Source: Strongyloides papillosus
Lineage: Eukaryota > Nematoda > Chromadorea > Rhabditida > Strongyloididae
Assembly: GCA_005656395.1 (NCBI GenBank)
Contig: SRSI01000031.1
Span: 372,001-436,000 of the forward strand
Length of the DNA stretch: 64,000 bases
Reading direction: 5' to 3'
In this document: one piece after another, positions 1-11,579 of the stretch
Layout: every line of letters starts with the position of its first letter
Numbering within the stretch: the stretch's first letter is position 1
Notes under the pieces: generated by a model
The model's input: the letters and a program-made list of their open reading frames with translations, nothing else
What the model was told of the DNA's origin: nothing
Database searches by the model: none
Position numbers and translations under genes: made by a program

Positions 1-343
1 TTTTAATCTTCCTGAAAGATAGTCTTTCACTATATCATTCTCGCTAAGGTGTTTGCCCTTAGAATTGCCAAATTTACTTTTTGATAACTAAAATACCAAG
101 AATATTTTAAAAAAATGTATCTAAACCTACTTCTATTGGTGCATTAAAAATTGGGTGACAACCACTATAATTTAAATGCATACGGCATACAGGACATCGA
201 AATCTATTTTCACGACTGCTTCTACGTATCCATTCCTCTAAACAAGATTTCCCAAATAAATGCCCACATTTAGTAGAATATAAAGCATGTTCTGTACCAC
301 TAGCGGTATAGCTTGTAGCACAAATATTACAATCAAACGACAT
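1..343 (-). CDS. RING-finger protein, 5' part only (RFWD3/TRAIP-like RING)
   Basis: Likely E3 ubiquitin ligase. Exon 1 is 343-131 and exon 2 is 87 to the window edge, still open, so the rest of the gene lies to the left. The 43 bp intron has donor GTAGGT and acceptor TTTTAG and joins in phase 0. The N-terminus carries a C3HC4 RING: CNIC near residue 4, CGHLFGKSCLEEW in the middle and CPVC near residue 50. The spacing and the GHLFG motif resemble the RINGs of RFWD3 and TRAIP. The start MSFDC was chosen because it lies just before the RING; an upstream in-frame Met at 382 would only add a hydrophobic run from the 5' UTR. Without the remainder, the family cannot be fixed. Confidence 0.7.
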
Positions 344-1290
344 CTGAAAAAAATTACTTGAGATTAAAAAAAGAATATTCATTGATAATAATTTTACAAT
401 TGACCGAATATCACTTTCAACTAAGCCTCAATAAACGATAATATGAATGACATTTATCGCGCAGATTTTTTTAAATACCTCTTAAACAAAGAAAAACATA
501 AGTTTTTGGTGTTCTAAACATACCATTTAAATATTTTATGTCACTGTTGAATGTTAAAAGGTAAAACAAACTATTTCATAATCTTCTAACATGCCTTAAA
601 TCACATCTTACATCAAAGACTGTAACTTCGTTTGTAAACGTTGATGATCAATTTCTTTATTTTGAAATAACAGTTGATAACTTACACAGTATAGATAGAA
701 TATTGAACTTTTTTCTGTTATTCCAGGAATAAAGTAATTATTATGTAAATAAAAAGTAAAGAAGTAACAAAATCCTTTAAACAAAATTATATGTTAATTT
801 AGATATTATTTTGACAACATAGTAAATATGAGGAATTATCTAATTTTTTTAAGTGTAAAAGAATATTTTTTACTAATTTACCAATATAAAAAAGTGTCAG
901 TAGGTATGTTGACTTCGAGAAGCAGTTTTCCGTTTGTTTTTTATATGCATAAATCTAAAAGTTTTACAGAAATAATACACACATTTTATGAACAAATATT
1001 TTATTGAAAAATAATCATTCAATGTTAAAGTTGTGTAAATTCAAGTCCTTCTACAGAACTATAGAAAATTTATATTATAAATTCATTTTCAAATATTGTT
1101 ATGGCTGGAATTTTTATCATTTCTGGTGTAAAAATTGTAGTTCATCAAGAGTGACAATAGTAATCCAATCACTTAAACAACTAATTTCTCACCATTTGAA
1201 AGTTCTATAAAACCATTATTTACAATTTACAGCATATCCTTGAAGTACACTTTTTTTCAAATACCGCACAAACGTATAAGTGAAATTTTT
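344..1290. other. AT-rich intergenic region
   Basis: No gene, RNA or clear repeat seen. It holds the presumed promoter of the RING gene at its left end. An open run at 1004-1210 (plus) has no recognisable content. Confidence 0.6.
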
Positions 1291-2498
1291 TCAACGGCTT
1301 CGTGTGACAATTGGAGATGATTCGAAAAAGGCTGGTAAATCACAACTATAATCTTGGAAATCTTTAATGCTACAGATGATGTGTTTTTCACTTCTCTGGC
1401 ATTTATTATCATAAGTGCAATTTTTTTTATACCACCTTATATTTGTTTGAAATTACATAAATGAAATCTCTATCAGCAAGTTCTAAGGCATCTATTAATA
1501 TTATATTTTTAACTGAATCATATTTATATCCAGTAGATATTATATTGTTTTCTGAATAGGCTGCATTTGGTATCCCATTCTTATCAAAAACATAAATTTT
1601 ATCATTTATGACTCCAAATAAAGTATGGTTATTTGTGATTTTCAAACTAGTTACAGCATTAAATTTAATATTTTTAAACTATTTTTTAAAAATGAATATA
1701 ATCAATGTGTATATTAAATATAATGGGTTTACAAAAATCTCTAACTGAATACACAATATATCTGTGCCCTAAATAACATATTAATAAAATATCTTATTTT
1801 TAGTAAACAATACAGTTTTATGAGTGATTCCATAAAATCCATTAGAAAAAGAAAATACTGTGTTGCGTATAACTCTATTTTTTAAACCGACAAAAAATTC
1901 AAGACATTCTTCACGGCATTTGTTGAGTGTTACAGCAGTAATATCAATCGATTCAAAATTTTTACTGTAGTAAACGTTGTCACCTTCAAAAATTTTTAGA
2001 AATTAGATTTTATTATAATCATCATTACTAAAATAAATAAGGACAAAACTGGTAATAAAAAAAAACCCATTTAAAGCATCAAAAAAGTTATTACCGCTTT
2101 TATGCAAATCATTGTTTTCTTTAATATCTTGTGTCGTATGAAAAAGTGATTCTTTTTTAATGTTCCTAGAACATATCGTCTCATTACATCATCTCCACTC
2201 TGGCATTTATCTTCAGTATCATATAATGCAAATTATAATAAAAGGATCAAAAATCTAAATTTTTGATAAATTAAATATATTTTATAACTATTTCTAAATT
2301 TAGCGTACGGAAAATCATAAAAATAGATTCTGATATTTATATTATCAATTCACCTGTTATGAAGGTAGTATTGTCATGGGCACTTAAATATCTTTGGCCT
2401 AAATTTCCTCCACTTTGGAGAAACTTTTGTGAAATTTTTTTTATTTTTTGATAGAGCACCTTGGATTTTATCTATATGCATAATTTCAGAATAAGATT
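1291..2498 (-). pseudogene. Probable decayed multi-exon gene, family unknown
   Basis: Several stretches read as coding on the minus strand but in frames that do not join cleanly. They are 2498-2350 (begins after a TTTCAG acceptor, contains GQRYLSAHDNTTF), 2235-2090 (contains DKCQSGDDVMRRYVLGTLKK), 1985-1800 (contains NKCREECLEFFVGLKN), 1645-1440 (contains FGVINDKIYVFDKNG) and 1430-1291 (contains NCTYDNKCQRSEKHIIC, then TGA). Frame changes fall at or near A-runs around 2435, 2145 and 1440, which suggests indels. Intron-like borders survive, for example GTATGC at about 2555 with the acceptor at 2499. I recognise no family. It could instead be a live gene with introns I placed wrongly. Confidence 0.35.
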
Positions 2499-3230
2499 CT
2501 GAAATCTAGGGAGTCAACAATGTATAACATTGGATTTTTTGTTGCATGCATACCTCAACTAGTAGTTGTAAAAATATATAAAAATTATTTAACATTTAAA
2601 TGTGCTTAATTGTTGACTTGATAAAATTTGTCTAAAATTATTTACGAAAATTTCTAAAATATTGCAAAATTTACTTTTTTTATTATAAAAATTTAGGAAC
2701 TTTTATTGGAATATTAAGGCAAAAGGCATACAATAGTTCAAGGAATATACTACAGTGGCTACTTTTTTATTTAATTAAAGTATTATTAAATCTTCACATA
2801 CGTTTTACAATTATGACGACTATAACTAAGTAGCTGGGTAACATAAATGACAATAAGTTAAATTGTTTATTACATGAATTTAATGTATTTTTCATGTAAG
2901 TTTAACTCTTCTTACTATAAAAATTACTAGTCATAAAAAAAGATATTAAAATACCATCAATAAATGTCAATTTTATTAAAAACCAATAATTTATTCTAAT
3001 TGAAACAGATGAAATTTAAGAAAGTTTGTGAGAAAACATAATAATATACCAAAAGTAAAAAAAACAGTACATAATAATTGAGATCAAAATATATTTATTA
3101 TTAAAACTAAAATGTTTTCATAAAAATGACAAACAATTATTACAGAAATTATGTATAAAAATTTATAAAATTTTTTGTCCATAGTAGTATATCATATTTA
3201 ATAGAAAGGATTTAATATATTCCCTTTTGA
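2499..3230. other. AT-rich intergenic region
   Basis: Contains the 3' UTR of the KMT2 gene at its right end. Nothing else recognised. Confidence 0.6.
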
Positions 3231-6200
3231 TCAATTCATCCATTTCACGCAATTTGGTGCACCACACATACAAGGAATCTTATCTTCACAATCCTCAAGC
3301 TCAAATTGATAATTATATGTCAATTCTTCATGCATTTGTATTGGTCTACAACTTATAATTACTATTTTCTTTTCACCATTATATTCAATAATTGATGTTT
3401 TACAATTTGAGTCACAAGAATGATTGATGTATCTTGCTAATCCACCTTTTTCTGTTCCATCAACTATAGTATCATCATCAGCTCTAAACATGTAAATCCC
3501 TTTCCCTCTAGCGAGATAACAACGTTCACGAACATTTCCAAGTTCTGAACGAATTATTTCCCCCTTGTATTCTATGATCATTGTATTCATATCGATATTT
3601 CGTTTAGCAAATAAACCTAAACCAGCAATTGTTGATTTGGATAAATAAACAGTATCTTTCCAGTCTTTTTCCATTTTTTTAAATTGTGTAAAAATATGAC
3701 TAATTGAACCTGGATCACACTTATATTTTCCATCACCAATCATATCATCAGTTAAACCTGAGGCTCTTAAGGCTCGTATTGTTGAATCACTCATACCTGG
3801 ATAGAGTAAAGATATTCTATTTCTACTACTATTTCTTTTGGCATTATCAAGTGCCTTAACTTTACATGGAGATCCCATAAAATGTGATTTAATAGTATTT
3901 GATGTTTTTATAGGTCTTTTATAATTATTAATATCTTCACATTTAGCACATCCAGTAGGATTCTCGGGTAGTGGCATTTTAAGTAATTGCTTCTTGTCAT
4001 ATTTAAAGTAATAAGACAGTATTTGATCAACACCTGGTAAAGACTCAATTATTTTAACAATATGGGGTTCTGGTAATCCAAATAAGCTTTCTCCTTTAAT
4101 AGAATCTCCAAATAATCTTAACAATTTACTAGAGGTACAATCCCGGATTTTTTGTATGTTTGTCATGATCTCTTTAAATGCCTCTGAACAGTTAAATGAT
4201 TCCCATCTTTTATTATCACTAGTTCTCGTTACTGTAAACACAGGTAATCTGTCTCTCTCAATTATTTCTAAATCATACATTTGACAAACACCTATATCAG
4301 TGTCACTCCAAAAAAAACGACTAACTTTATATCCTATTGGATAAATAAAATCTTTAGTATAACAGTTTTTAAAATTATCATGATGTAATTCACCCGAAGA
4401 TCTAAATATCATACTACCTATTCGTAATATTAATGTTTTAGAATGCCATTTTTGTTGAAAGAGTGTTGTTAACCAATAATTTTCATCTTTTTCTATGTAT
4501 ATTTTTCTGAGAACTTGCAAATTATCAACAATATCTACTGGTGGATTAGTGTGATTTGAACATTGAATTGTTTTATCTTTAACCAAGAATGCTTTGACCT
4601 TGATTGCACAAGGTAAATGATAGAAATTATTACACTCTGCTTTGTAGCAAAGTAATGAAGCTCCAACATTTCCACAAACACAACATTCAATTGTTTGAGC
4701 TTCATTTAAACATTTATCTACATTCTTTAAACAACCTGTTGGGGTCTCATAAACTCCAGAACTCCATAAAGCACAATTAACATGTACCCAAATAGAAGGA
4801 AATACATTAATAAGCCTTCCTAAAGAACGTTGTTCTCCATCTCCGACGTAAAAACAGAAAGCACAAAATCTTGTATCAGATACGTCATTATACTCATTAA
4901 TAAAGTATTTCTTTTGAATCTTTTTAAATCTATCCTGAAGTTCAGAGGAAGGCCTTACAAATGTATCAAGATGTTCTTTGGTAACCATTTTCCATATTGT
5001 ACCTCTCCATTTAAAATCTAAATCTTGGTCAACATTAGAATATGGATGTGTAAATAATGGAATATCTGTAACTCTCATTACTTGCTCCTTAACAGGTATA
5101 GTTATTAATGCCTTCTCTCCTATTGGTAAACTTGATAATGGGGTAACCGGAGTTTGTGCTACAGAAGATGATGACCTACTATTTAATTCTTGTTTAACAG
5201 AACATTCATAAATATTTAATTGCTCTTTTACTGGTGTTTGAGTATGTTCAAGTTTCACTTGTTGTTTGTTACCAGTATTCTTTATCTCATCTTTTGTTAA
5301 TGTTGTAACAAAAACTTCTGTACAACTATCACGAAGAATAGCATAAGTATCTTTGTCAATATATTTTGCCAGTTTTTCTAATTGTGGAGTTCTAAGAGAA
5401 ATAGCATTTGAAAGGAGTGCTTTGACATAACAACCAATACTGCAGTAATGTATATCTGGATCTGGAAAAGCAGTACGCAAACCAATGTCTAATAAAAATG
5501 GATCCATAGCCATTTTGTTAAAACTCTTCCTACAGTTACTACAAGAATCCAAAACACATTGCTCTTTCTGTTTTTCTCTTGTTTGTATTGGAGTAACTTG
5601 TTCTTGTGGTTGGTAACCATTAACTATTTGAGGTGGATGCTGATGTTGTTGTTTTTGTCGGTTCATCATATCTTCTATGTTATTTGGCTGAATGTTAACA
5701 CGATTATCAAATTGAAGTGGTTTAATTGTGAAAGTAAATGGATCTTCATTTCTTACTTTTAGTATCTCTCTTAATTTATGCATAACATTTCTTACATTCT
5801 CAATAGAATCTTGTTCCATTTCTATTACAACATCCATTTTAGCGTTTGGATTCATTCTAAAGTTACTAATTCTTGGATCTAGTCTATTTCCATACATTGG
5901 TGGATATGTTGGTTTCCAATTTTTTGTATCTGGATGTTGGTGATTATTAATGTTATAATTATTGTCATTGTATTGAGATCTAGCTTTTTCCTGTGCCGCC
6001 ATTGCTTTTTTATTTGCTTCTTCAACCTTTTTATACTCTATTTCTTTTTCTTCAACTTTTTCATTGGCTAATCTTTGTGCTCGTCTAACTATTTTCTCCA
6101 GAACTTTTTGATAATCATAAGGGTTGTTTTTTATGGTATCGAGGTGTTCATCAATTCCCTTTATCTTAAGATGGCTGAAATTGTCTTGACATTCAAAGCA

Positions 6201-9200
6201 ATCTTCGCTATCTTTAAATTCCGTTGTGCCGTATCTATAGGTAAAATGCCAACTATAGTGTGGTTCTGGTTGTAGTGCAGTTTTAGACAATGGTTCAATA
6301 TTATTTAAGGCTTCTTTAATCCTTGAGATTAGTGAATCACCTTCAGCCACTTTGTTTAATTCATTTAACATTGTATTAGCAGCTAATGTCTTTTTATTTG
6401 GAGCTCTCTTTCGTTTAGCTTTAACAAATTCTTCTATTTCTTCATAGACTGGTGGCCGTTCTTTTTCCTCGATTCTCCAAATCATTTCATCAACAACACA
6501 ATATATATCTTTTTCAAAAGAAGTTCCTAGTGAATCAAACAAAATCCCACCTAATGATAAACTACGCCTATAAACAAATGGAATCTTTCGCTTTCTTATT
6601 CTCTTTGTCATTACAGGTTCTTCTTCTACTGGCGATTCAGAAAGTACAGTGTTTTTGTTATCAACAGGACCTTTGTTTGGAGTTAATTTCCCTTGAATAA
6701 GCATTTTATCTATACCATTTTTATGTTCAAATGATTTAATTGTATTCTCAATGTTCCTGGTGTCCTTTTTCGCTGCATCTAAATAAGATTGCTTCTCAGC
6801 AATTTGTATAACAAGAGCTTCCATTTGTTTTCTCTCTTTTAATGCTATCTCTTCTACAACAGCATGTTCATTCACCTCTTTAGCGCTTTTAACATGAGAC
6901 CGAATCTTAGCACCTAAATTTTTCTTTGCTCTTTTTAATTTTGCTACCTCTTGATCTAACTTATTTTGTCTTGTTTTTGCACCACTAAGTGAATTTGTAA
7001 GATCCTCATATTCCTTTGCAACTGATGGTGTTAAGTATTGTAAAATTGGATTTATAGCTAACTGAACGTCTATTTGTGGAGTAGTTATATTAGAAACTGA
7101 ATTATTAAAACCATTAGAATTGATACCTGAATTGTTACTTTCCATTTCTACTCCAGGTGTCATTGGAACTTTGAAGCTTTTCCCTTTGATACTTTGTCCT
7201 CCTCCAACAGTAGAAGCACGTGGTTTGGCAAGTTTTGTACGATTTTCTCGAGCTTTAGCTACCCATATACTCCTTGTTTCTTGATCTAACGCCCTCCATA
7301 AACGATGAATTTGTTTGGAACGATCACTCCATTTTGGATGCTCAACAATAAGATTAGGAAAATTAATATTGCAATATAAAACAGCAGCTTTTGTTGCTTT
7401 ATCACCCAATGGTTCATCCTCTTCCCAATCTTTCATTTGACTATTAACCTTATTTTGTTGAGTAGGCTTACTAATACCTGAGATACTTGGATTTCCTAAA
7501 AATTCATTTGAAGGAGCATTAAACTGACCACCATTATTTTGAAAAGATGTATAGTTGTCTTCCATTTGTGTGGTTGCTATGGAATCAGTATTTGATACTT
7601 CATCATCTGAATTAAAGTCATCATCAAATTCTTCACCATCATCACCAAAAAGTTCGGCAAAATCAATATTCTCAACATTTGTGAAATCTGCATCGTTAAT
7701 CCACTGGCCTACTTCTAAAGCTTCATTTTGATCTTGACGTAATTTCTCTGAAGATTCTTCACCTAATTTACAACAATCTTTATCACTAATATTTTCAATA
7801 TCAATTTTCTCAGTTTCCTGAAATTCAACCTCAGGGAAATCCATTTCTAAAATATTTTTAGAATCAACGCTTTTACAACCAAAGAATGCTTCTTGTATTG
7901 GAGCAGTATAGATGTCTTCCATTGCAGGTCTTCTTGGTCTCCTCGGTTTTCTTTGTTTTTTCTTTTCAATATCACCACAATCTGTAGATAAATTTTTTAC
8001 ATCTGCAATATTACTTTTTAAATCATCAACATCTTCTTCCATTTTATCCATAGATAATTGTGTAGATTTCCCTCTCATTAATTTTGGGAAAAAACCACCA
8101 ACACCTATCCTTCCTCCACGTTTCCCTGATCCAATTGAATATTGTTGCTTAAGTATTGGTTTTGAAGACATAATAGGAGAGTGTAGACCTTTAATACCGT
8201 TAATAATAGAGTTGATACCATTATTTACATTGTTAATATTATTAAAATGATCATTTTCATCAATCATATGATTACTATCATCATTCATTGTCATTGGATC
8301 AAACATCGTTGGACCAGTGACAACAGAGACCTGATCCGAATTAGACATACTACTTACACATCGAAAATGATCCTTATTTATAGAATTTATACCTTGTGCT
8401 TGAATAACAGAATTACTTAAAGCAACTAATTTTTGTGTTGATTTCCCATTCAACATTACATTATCTACACATACAATATTTGCTATATCTTCTTTTTGTT
8501 TTGGAATGCAAATAGAACACCTGAATAAATTTTCTGCCGCTGTTTCAAGTTGAATTTCAGTTACCAAGTCCTCGCATTTCCCATGAATCCATCTTGAACA
8601 TTTACAACATTTAATTATAATTTCGTTTTCCTCATATAATTGATCGCATTTAGGACATTTTCTTAACGAATAACATATCTCACATAATGATTCCATTTTA
8701 GATAAATCATAACTTGATGGAACAGTCTTCAAACAACGTGAACATTTAGCACAATCACTACAACGCCAGGATCCTTTTGGTATTGATGTTAATGGTGGTG
8801 TTAGACAATAAATATGATAAGAAACATCACAACCATCACATAGTAGTAAATTTGGTTCATCTTCTCCTTTACCACAACCCTCACATACAGTACAATCTAA
8901 ACATCGCCATCCTTTTTCAATTATTGTATCTCCTAATTTATCATGAATAGTCACACAATAAGTATGATAGGATTGAGCACATGTACAACAAGTTATCATA
9001 AATCCTTCCTGGTCCTTTCCAATAGATCCACAAATAAGACATAACGGTTTTGAGCAAATATATTGATCACGAGAATCAAAAACAACCATTGTTCGTAGGT
9101 ATTCGTGTTCATCAGAGGAACGACCAGATATTAAGGAATGTTTAGAATTTGACTCAGCTGGATCGGGAACCGTAATTAATGAAGTAGGAGTTTGAGATAC

Positions 9201-10280
9201 ACTTTGTCTTGCATTGTTTTCTGCAGCCATAGCGGCTATTTGAGCTTTACTTCTCCTTCCACGTGTAGATTTTCCAGGAATTTTAGCACCTCTAGTACTG
9301 AGTTTATCGCATTTCACACCTCCACGTCCATTTTTTTTACCTCTCATTGGTTTTGATGCCTGTGTGGCTAGATCTTCTAATGAATTGGTGGAATTTGAAG
9401 TAACGAGTGTGGTATTAGGAACTCTAGTACCAACAATAACAGTTCCTCCACGACCACTACCACGTTTCCCTCTGCTACTATTTGTTGATCCCTTTTTTCT
9501 TCCTCTTTTTGAAGGGGCAGTAATAATTGGTTTAGTTTTTAGTTCTTCATTATCACTGGAAGCATTTGATATTAATGTTTCATTAAAGTAAGATGGACTT
9601 TCTCTGGCAGAGTTAGATCCTGTAGTATAAGTACCGGTGGTTGGAGATGACATTGCTGAAAAAATTTCAGGATCTAAATTGTCAGAAAATAGATTGGAAT
9701 GTGAAGACATTTCTCCTAATGTTACAGAATTTTTATAACTAGTTGAAGGTAAAGTTAAAGAAGAAGTATAATTTAAGTCCGTTCCTACGTCTAATGGTTC
9801 ATAAAAATCATTTATTAATTGAGCATTTAAATTATCCTGGCAATTTATGCATTTATAGCTTAAATTAGAATCCGAAAATGGATCTACTGTTGGATCACAA
9901 TCAAAATGTACTGATCTAAAAATAAATTATAGTTAGGATTTATAAAATAAAACAATTAAAAATATTTCGACACTTAAAGCTTTATAAAAGAAAAACAAAA
10001 CAATCATAATAATATTGTATCACTTTCCCAAAATAGGTATATATATGTTTGATAGAGATGCATAATAATAAACTTACCTATGGCAAATAGTGCATACATG
10101 GGCAGCTTCACCTTTAATTACAATATTCTCGCACTGAATACACGTTTTGTTAGCAGCTTTTAAAGTAGTTTTCCTTAATTGTGCTCGTTCACTTCTACGA
10201 ATAGGTATTGTAGAGTTGATATCAAGATTTAAGGATGAACTTGGTGAATCATTCGATGATTCTTCAAAATCAAAGTTCAT
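3231..10280 (-). CDS. set-16: KMT2C/D-type (MLL3/4) histone H3K4 methyltransferase
   Basis: Predicted nuclear enzyme that methylates histone H3 lysine 4 at enhancers within a COMPASS-like complex. Exons are 10280-10078 and 9915-3231, giving 2295 residues. The splice joins two halves of an N-terminal Cys-rich zinc finger (CIQC, CTICHR, then SVHFDC and CINC), which supports starting at 10280. Approximate order: AT-hook-like Gly/Arg/Lys-rich stretches 200-300; PHD finger cluster 360-530; acidic region; HMG box near 908-966; coiled coil; extended PHD (CAFCF to CSNH) 1749-1860; FYRN 1903-1955; FYRC 1956-2030; SET 2153-2280 with [11 protein letters not shown] and [10 protein letters not shown]; post-[16 protein letters not shown]. 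The HMG box with a FYRN-FYRC-SET end is typical of KMT2C/D rather than KMT2A/B. The WDR5-binding motif before SET reads GCAKCE, Lys for Arg. A 6.7 kb exon without introns is unusual in this window. Confidence 0.93.
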
Positions 10281-11182
10281 CTGATGTTATAATATTCCTG
10301 AAAAACACTTCTTTATAGAAGAAAAACTTCGATAAAATAAATTATGAAGAAATAATAAATAATTCAATGTACTAAAATAATATATTAAAATGTAAAAATA
10401 TAAAAAAATTTCTTTACATATTCTCGAACAGCTATTTTTAGGAGCAAGCAATTTGTTTAACAATTAAGGTAAATATTTTTTACTATTTTTTTAGTTGTGG
10501 TGTAATCAAAATCGTAGTAATGTTCTAATAAATTTCAGAAATCCTATACTATAAACAAATTCTTATAAATGTAAAAAATAAGTAACTATTTAATGACTAT
10601 TAATTATGCTAAACACTTTGGAAGAAAAATCCTCAAAATTATTATGTATCAAATACTTAATTAGAAAAAATTTATGTCAGAAAATATCGGATTATTGGTA
10701 ATTATTTCCTTATAAAATAAAAGGATTAAGAAAATCAAATGTTGAATATTTTACAGAATTGTAAAGAAAAATATCGTATATGGTTATTGGATTACAATAT
10801 GGCAGTATATTTCTTTTACAAAGAGAAAAGGCAAGTAATCAGTTATATTTATATAGAAATAAAATATAAGTTTTGTAAATATACGTATTGCATATCAGTT
10901 AAGAATAATTATCAATTCAACCATTGAATTGTTTTTATTATTCTAAATATTAGATGAAATATTTAACAGGCGGAAGATGGATAAAAGTAAGGCCTTTGGT
11001 ATATTTTGGTTTACTAACATCCATTTTTCAGTAAATTTTCAAATGCCATAGAATGATAAAAAAAATCATTTAAAAAAACCACTTTTTTATTGTATTATAA
11101 GTATATCTAATAATAATTCAAAATTAGAAGTAAATATAACAAAAATAAAGGTATAATCAAGATGTTAGTAAACTTAAAATAG
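10281..11182. other. Intergenic region with intron-like signals
   Basis: Upstream of the KMT2 start. On the plus strand 10741-10830 is open (contains KYRIWLLDYNMAVYFFYKEK). At 10991-11036 there is a near-perfect intron: donor GTAAGG, branch-like TTTACTAAC, acceptor TTTTTCAG. These may be remains of a plus-strand gene leading to the island at 11183-11395, but an in-frame TAG and gaps prevent a sound model. Confidence 0.3.
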
Positions 11183-11395
11183 GCACAAACTTTTATATCT
11201 GAGCACACAACAATCCTAGTAAGTACTAACAATACTAACAAAATTGATTGTAGGATGCTTCTATCAGTATTGGAGAAATGCTTTGGTCCCGAACCGAAGA
11301 TTGCCAGCTTCGTTATCGTCAATTTTGCTATATTTATAGATGTATCACCACTGATAAAAGACCAACCCGCTATACAGTGGTACAAGCGGGTGTAG
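11183..11395 (+). other. GC-richer open segment, possible terminal exon of an unknown gene
   Basis: Seventy codons are open on the plus strand after an AATAG acceptor-like site and end in TAG; the only in-frame ATG is at 11255. The translation includes MLLSVLEKCFGPEPKIASF and DQPAIQWYKRV. Third codon positions are much richer in G and C than in neighbouring genes. The opposite strand is also open from 11385 to 11107, so strand is uncertain. No family is recognised. It could be a relic exon, a recent insertion or a structured RNA; an ACCCGC/GCGGGT inverted repeat lies near its end. Confidence 0.25.
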
Positions 11396-11579
11396 TATAA
11401 TTAAAAGCAATTAAAAATTTGAATAAAGTCTATATAGTATATATTTACTATTCTTGCACATCTTCAATAACACATCCTGTAGTTAATGGCAAATTAATAA
11501 AAAATTTATTGGTTATGAATGTTAGAACTAGTTTAAAGTAATTATTATTTATAAATAATTAAAAGACAAATTAATGAAA

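Noticed and set aside
1004..1210. 68-codon plus-strand open frame
   Set aside because: AT-driven residues only, no motif, no flanking signals.
11305..11345. Minus-strand similarity to the U6 snRNA core
   Set aside because: Only scattered words match; the invariant ACAGAGA box, the 3' part and a Pol III T-run are absent.
11107..11385. 92-codon minus-strand open frame
   Set aside because: Its C-terminal half is an AT-driven hydrophobic run. The overlapping plus-strand frame has a similar claim, so I treat the area as an unassigned island.
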